Assembly: GCA_905215195.1 (NCBI GenBank)
Contig: CAJMPF010000095.1
Coordinates: 1-6,731 of the forward strand
Origin: an uncultured bacterium
Lineage (GTDB): Bacteria; Actinomycetota; Coriobacteriia; Coriobacteriales; Coriobacteriaceae
Length of the DNA stretch: 6,731 bases
Direction of reading: 5' to 3'
Under the pieces are notes generated by a model. That model was not told the DNA's origin. It ran no database searches and saw nothing but the letters and a program-made list of their open reading frames with translations. The position numbers and the translations under genes were made by a program. Shown here piece after piece: positions 4,753 through 6,731 of the stretch (within the stretch, counting starts at the first letter, position 1; the number at the start of each line of letters is the position of its first letter).

Positions 4753-6533
4753 TACTCGTTGAGTAGCCTTACGGCTTCGGCGGCCATGTTCTCGACCGTC
4801 ATGCCGTTCTGTGCGAGCAGTTCGTTGGGGTCGTAGCGGTCGGGGAAGCCCTTGGCGATGCCAAAGGTGCGCGTGCGCACGGGCGTGCAGGCCAGGTAGC
4901 ACGCCACGCGCTCGCCCCAGCCGCCGTCCAAGATGCCGTCCTCGAGGGTGACGACAACACGATGCTCGGCGGCAAGGCTATCGAGGAACTCACGGTCGAG
5001 CTCGGTCGCAAAGCGCGGGTTGACGAGTGTGGCCTCGATGCCGTACTCGGCGGCCAAGCGGTTTGCCACGCGCTCGCCCAGCTCAAAGAAATCGCCAAGC
5101 GCGAGCACGGCAACGTCGCGACCTTGGCGCACCACGTTGTAGCGCGCGATGCCGTAATCGGTGTCCTCGGCAGGTGCCAAATCGGGGCGGCTTACCAGGC
5201 CAATACCAGGCACACGAATCGCCACGGGATGCTCGCGGTGGTCGAGCGACCAGCTCAGCATGGACAGGTATTCCTCCATGCAGGTCGGCGCTAGGTAGTG
5301 CATGTTGGGAAGAGCGCCCAGCATGGAAATATCAAAGAACGAAAGGTGCGTCTCGGACGTGGTGCCAAAGATCGACGCACCAAACACCAAAATGGTTGCC
5401 GGGGCGTCGTTGAGGCACAGGTCGTGCCACAGCTCGTCGTAGGCGCGCTGCAAAAACGTGCCGTACACACCAAAGACTGGCTTGGCGCCCGAGCGCGCAA
5501 GCGCGGTGGCAAAGGTCACGGCGTGCTCCTCGGCAATGCCCACATCGACGAACTGTTTGCCGGCGGCAGCGCGAAGCTCGGGTGTAAAGCCCATGATGTA
5601 GGGTGTGGCGGCCGTGATGCCCACGACCTGCGGATCGCGCTCGATGGCGGCGCTGAGCGCCTCGCCCGTAATGTCGGCGTAGGTGCGCGGCGCAGGCTCG
5701 CTCGGATGGCCCGGGCAGAGCTTGCGGCCGGTCGCCATGTCAAAGGGGCCTACGTGATGCCAGCGCTCGGGGTCGTTTTGGGCCGGCTCAAAGCCCTTGC
5801 CCTTGGCGGTGGAGACGTGCAGCACGATGGGATGATCGATATTGCGCAGTTCCTGCAGCGCATCGACGAGGGCCAACACGTCGTTACCGGCGTCCAGATA
5901 GCGGTAGTCGAGCCCCATCGCGCGGAAAACGTTGCGCTCACAGGTGCCGTTGCTGGCGCGCAGCTCGGCCAGATTGCGATACAGGCCGCCATGGTTCTCG
6001 GCAATGGACTGGTCGTTATCGTTGACGATGATGATCAGGTTGCTATCGAGTTCGGCGGCATTGTTAAAGCCCTCAAACGCCAAGCCGCCCGAAAGCGAGC
6101 CGTCGCCAATGATGGTGATGACGTTGTACGCATCGCCCGCCAGGTCGCGAGCGTGCGCTAGGCCGCAGCCCAGGCTCACCGAGGTCGAGGTGTGACCCAT
6201 GGCGAACAGGTCATGCTCGGACTCGTCGGGATTGGCAAAGCCAGAGGCCTCGCCAAAGCGCTCCGGATCGATATAAGTGTACGCGCGCCCAGTCAGCGCC
6301 TTGTGGGCGTAGGTCTGGTGCGAAACGTCAAAGACAATCTTGTCGATAGGGGAGTTAAACACGCGATGGAGCGCGACCGTAAGCTCAACGACGCCCAGGT
6401 TGGGGGCAACGTGCCCGCCGACGGCGGCGGAGCTTTCGAGGATGGCGTGGCGAATCTCGTCGCAGAGCTGTGGGAGCTCGGCACGATTAAGAGCCTTGAC
6501 GTCCTCGGGCGTTGTCGTTTGCGTAAGCAGCAT
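4752..6533 (-). CDS. dxs: 1-deoxy-D-xylulose-5-phosphate synthase family protein (thiamine-diphosphate enzyme), divergent short form
   Basis: Dxs condenses pyruvate with glyceraldehyde 3-phosphate to make DXP, the entry to the non-mevalonate isoprenoid pathway and a precursor of thiamine and pyridoxal. This 593-residue cytoplasmic protein keeps the transketolase-like layout. Visible are GGHVAPNLG with His41, DVSHQTYAHK (69-78), GHTSTS (113-118), the thiamine-diphosphate/Mg motif GDGSLSGG...NDN (Asp144, Asn173), the catalytic Glu335 in IAEEH, YGTFLQRAYD (357-366), and His396. It is about 27 residues shorter than the E. coli type, mainly after the NDN motif (about 185-215). Several acceptor-site residues differ: the usual DRAGxVGADGxTHxG reads FGASIFGTTSETHLS, and the conserved YPRG reads VPGI. 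It may therefore be a divergent Dxs clade or a paralogue with another acceptor. The ATG is supported by GGAGT eleven bases upstream. It forms its own unit, ending in the terminator at 4714-4752. Confidence 0.85.
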   Translation of the reverse strand: MLLTQTTTPEDVKALNRAELPQLCDEIRHAILESSAAVGGHVAPNLGVVELTVALHRVFNSPIDKIVFDVSHQTYAHKALTGRAYTYIDPERFGEASGFANPDESEHDLFAMGHTSTSVSLGCGLAHARDLAGDAYNVITIIGDGSLSGGLAFEGFNNAAELDSNLIIIVNDNDQSIAENHGGLYRNLAELRASNGTCERNVFRAMGLDYRYLDAGNDVLALVDALQELRNIDHPIVLHVSTAKGKGFEPAQNDPERWHHVGPFDMATGRKLCPGHPSEPAPRTYADITGEALSAAIERDPQVVGITAATPYIMGFTPELRAAAGKQFVDVGIAEEHAVTFATALARSGAKPVFGVYGTFLQRAYDELWHDLCLNDAPATILVFGASIFGTTSETHLSFFDISMLGALPNMHYLAPTCMEEYLSMLSWSLDHREHPVAIRVPGIGLVSRPDLAPAEDTDYGIARYNVVRQGRDVAVLALGDFFELGERVANRLAAEYGIEATLVNPRFATELDREFLDSLAAEHRVVVTLEDGILDGGWGERVACYLACTPVRTRTFGIAKGFPDRYDPNELLAQNGMTVENMAAEAVRLLNE

Positions 6534-6562
6534 CGTTGTGGGTTACTCCATGCGAATCGTGC

Positions 6563-6583
6563 GCCGGCACTCCCTTGGCCGGC
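6563..6583 (-). other. GCCGGC hairpin in the leader of the Dxs-family gene
   Basis: GCCGGC at 6563-6568 and again at 6578-6583 can pair to form a 6-bp all-GC stem with a 9-base loop, about 30 bases before the start codon. If transcription starts upstream, this lies in the 5' leader and could affect ribosome access. It does not cover the Shine-Dalgarno sequence at 6545-6549. No T-run follows it. Chance occurrence in GC-rich DNA is possible. Confidence 0.3.
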
Positions 6584-6660
6584 ACAATTGCACAAGACAG
6601 TCTCGCACATTTTGGCGTTTGATATGTGACGGCGGCGCGGTAATTCGCCAACTGGTGGGG

Positions 6661-6672
6661 CAAAACGTTTTG
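6661..6672. promoter_or_regulatory. perfect 12-bp palindrome, possible LacI-family operator
   Basis: CAAAACGTTTTG is its own reverse complement. Two further matching pairs outside a single mismatch extend it to 6658-6675. LacI-family regulators commonly bind palindromes with a central CG flanked by A- and T-rich halves, such as the PurR-type core AAACGTTT. It lies 127 bases upstream of the Dxs-family start codon. It could also belong to a gene beyond the right edge of the window. No regulator gene is visible here. Confidence 0.4.
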
Positions 6673-6731
6673 TCCGATGCCATACTGATGTGTTCCATGA
6701 TGTTTTTATCGATTGTGCACAAGCCGTGGCT

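Noticed and set aside
5298..6161. A 287-codon open frame on the plus strand opposite the Dxs-family gene
   Set aside because: Its product is Gly/Arg/Ala-rich with no recognisable motif, and it lies wholly within a gene with clear catalytic motifs on the other strand. Long antisense frames are expected in GC-rich coding DNA.
6543..6551. Two-codon ORF ATG-GAG-TAA over the Dxs-gene Shine-Dalgarno sequence
   Set aside because: It is most simply a chance reading of the ribosome-binding sequence, with nothing to support its translation.
6601..6656. Promoter for the Dxs-family gene using TTGGCG (6648-6653) and TATCAA
   Set aside because: The spacing would be about 21 bases and the -10 match is poor. 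No better pair was found, so no promoter is called.

Overview
The window is an ordinary-looking piece of a bacterial chromosome with moderately high GC. Every gene that can be supported lies on the minus strand. Gene content, codon composition, the GluABCD-like transporter and the style of the intergenic repeats suggest a high-GC Gram-positive gut bacterium, most like Coriobacteriia such as Collinsella. That assignment is inference from protein style and was not checked by a search.

Reading in the direction of transcription (high to low coordinates): a short stretch at the right edge (6534-6731) has no confident gene but holds two palindromes and a small hairpin. It precedes a 593-codon gene of the 1-deoxy-D-xylulose-5-phosphate synthase (Dxs) family, which ends in a strong intrinsic terminator. 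Next come about 400 bases without a gene (4347-4751). They contain a five-copy 15-bp repeat in both orientations, a separate short hairpin around GGGACAGGCACC, and a good sigma-70-type promoter (TTGACC, 18 bp, TATAAC). That promoter drives the second unit.

The second unit is a five-gene cluster: a lipoprotein substrate-binding protein with a twin-arginine signal, two membrane permeases whose reading frames overlap by ATGA, a polar-amino-acid ATPase, and, after 87 bases, a class I glutamine-amidotransferase-like gamma-glutamyl hydrolase (peptidase C26/PuuD family). The four transporter genes form a complete importer of the glutamate/glutamine type. Its two permeases resemble GluC and GluD of Actinobacteria. 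The hydrolase suggests that the imported compound, or something made from it, is a gamma-glutamyl amide or peptide that is cut to glutamate in the cytoplasm.

I see no defence system, mobile element, CRISPR array or RNA gene. The points most worth a second look are the paired-repeat cluster at 4529-4695, the replaced substrate-site residues in the Dxs-family enzyme, the LacI-type palindrome upstream of it, and the pairing of the hydrolase with the importer.
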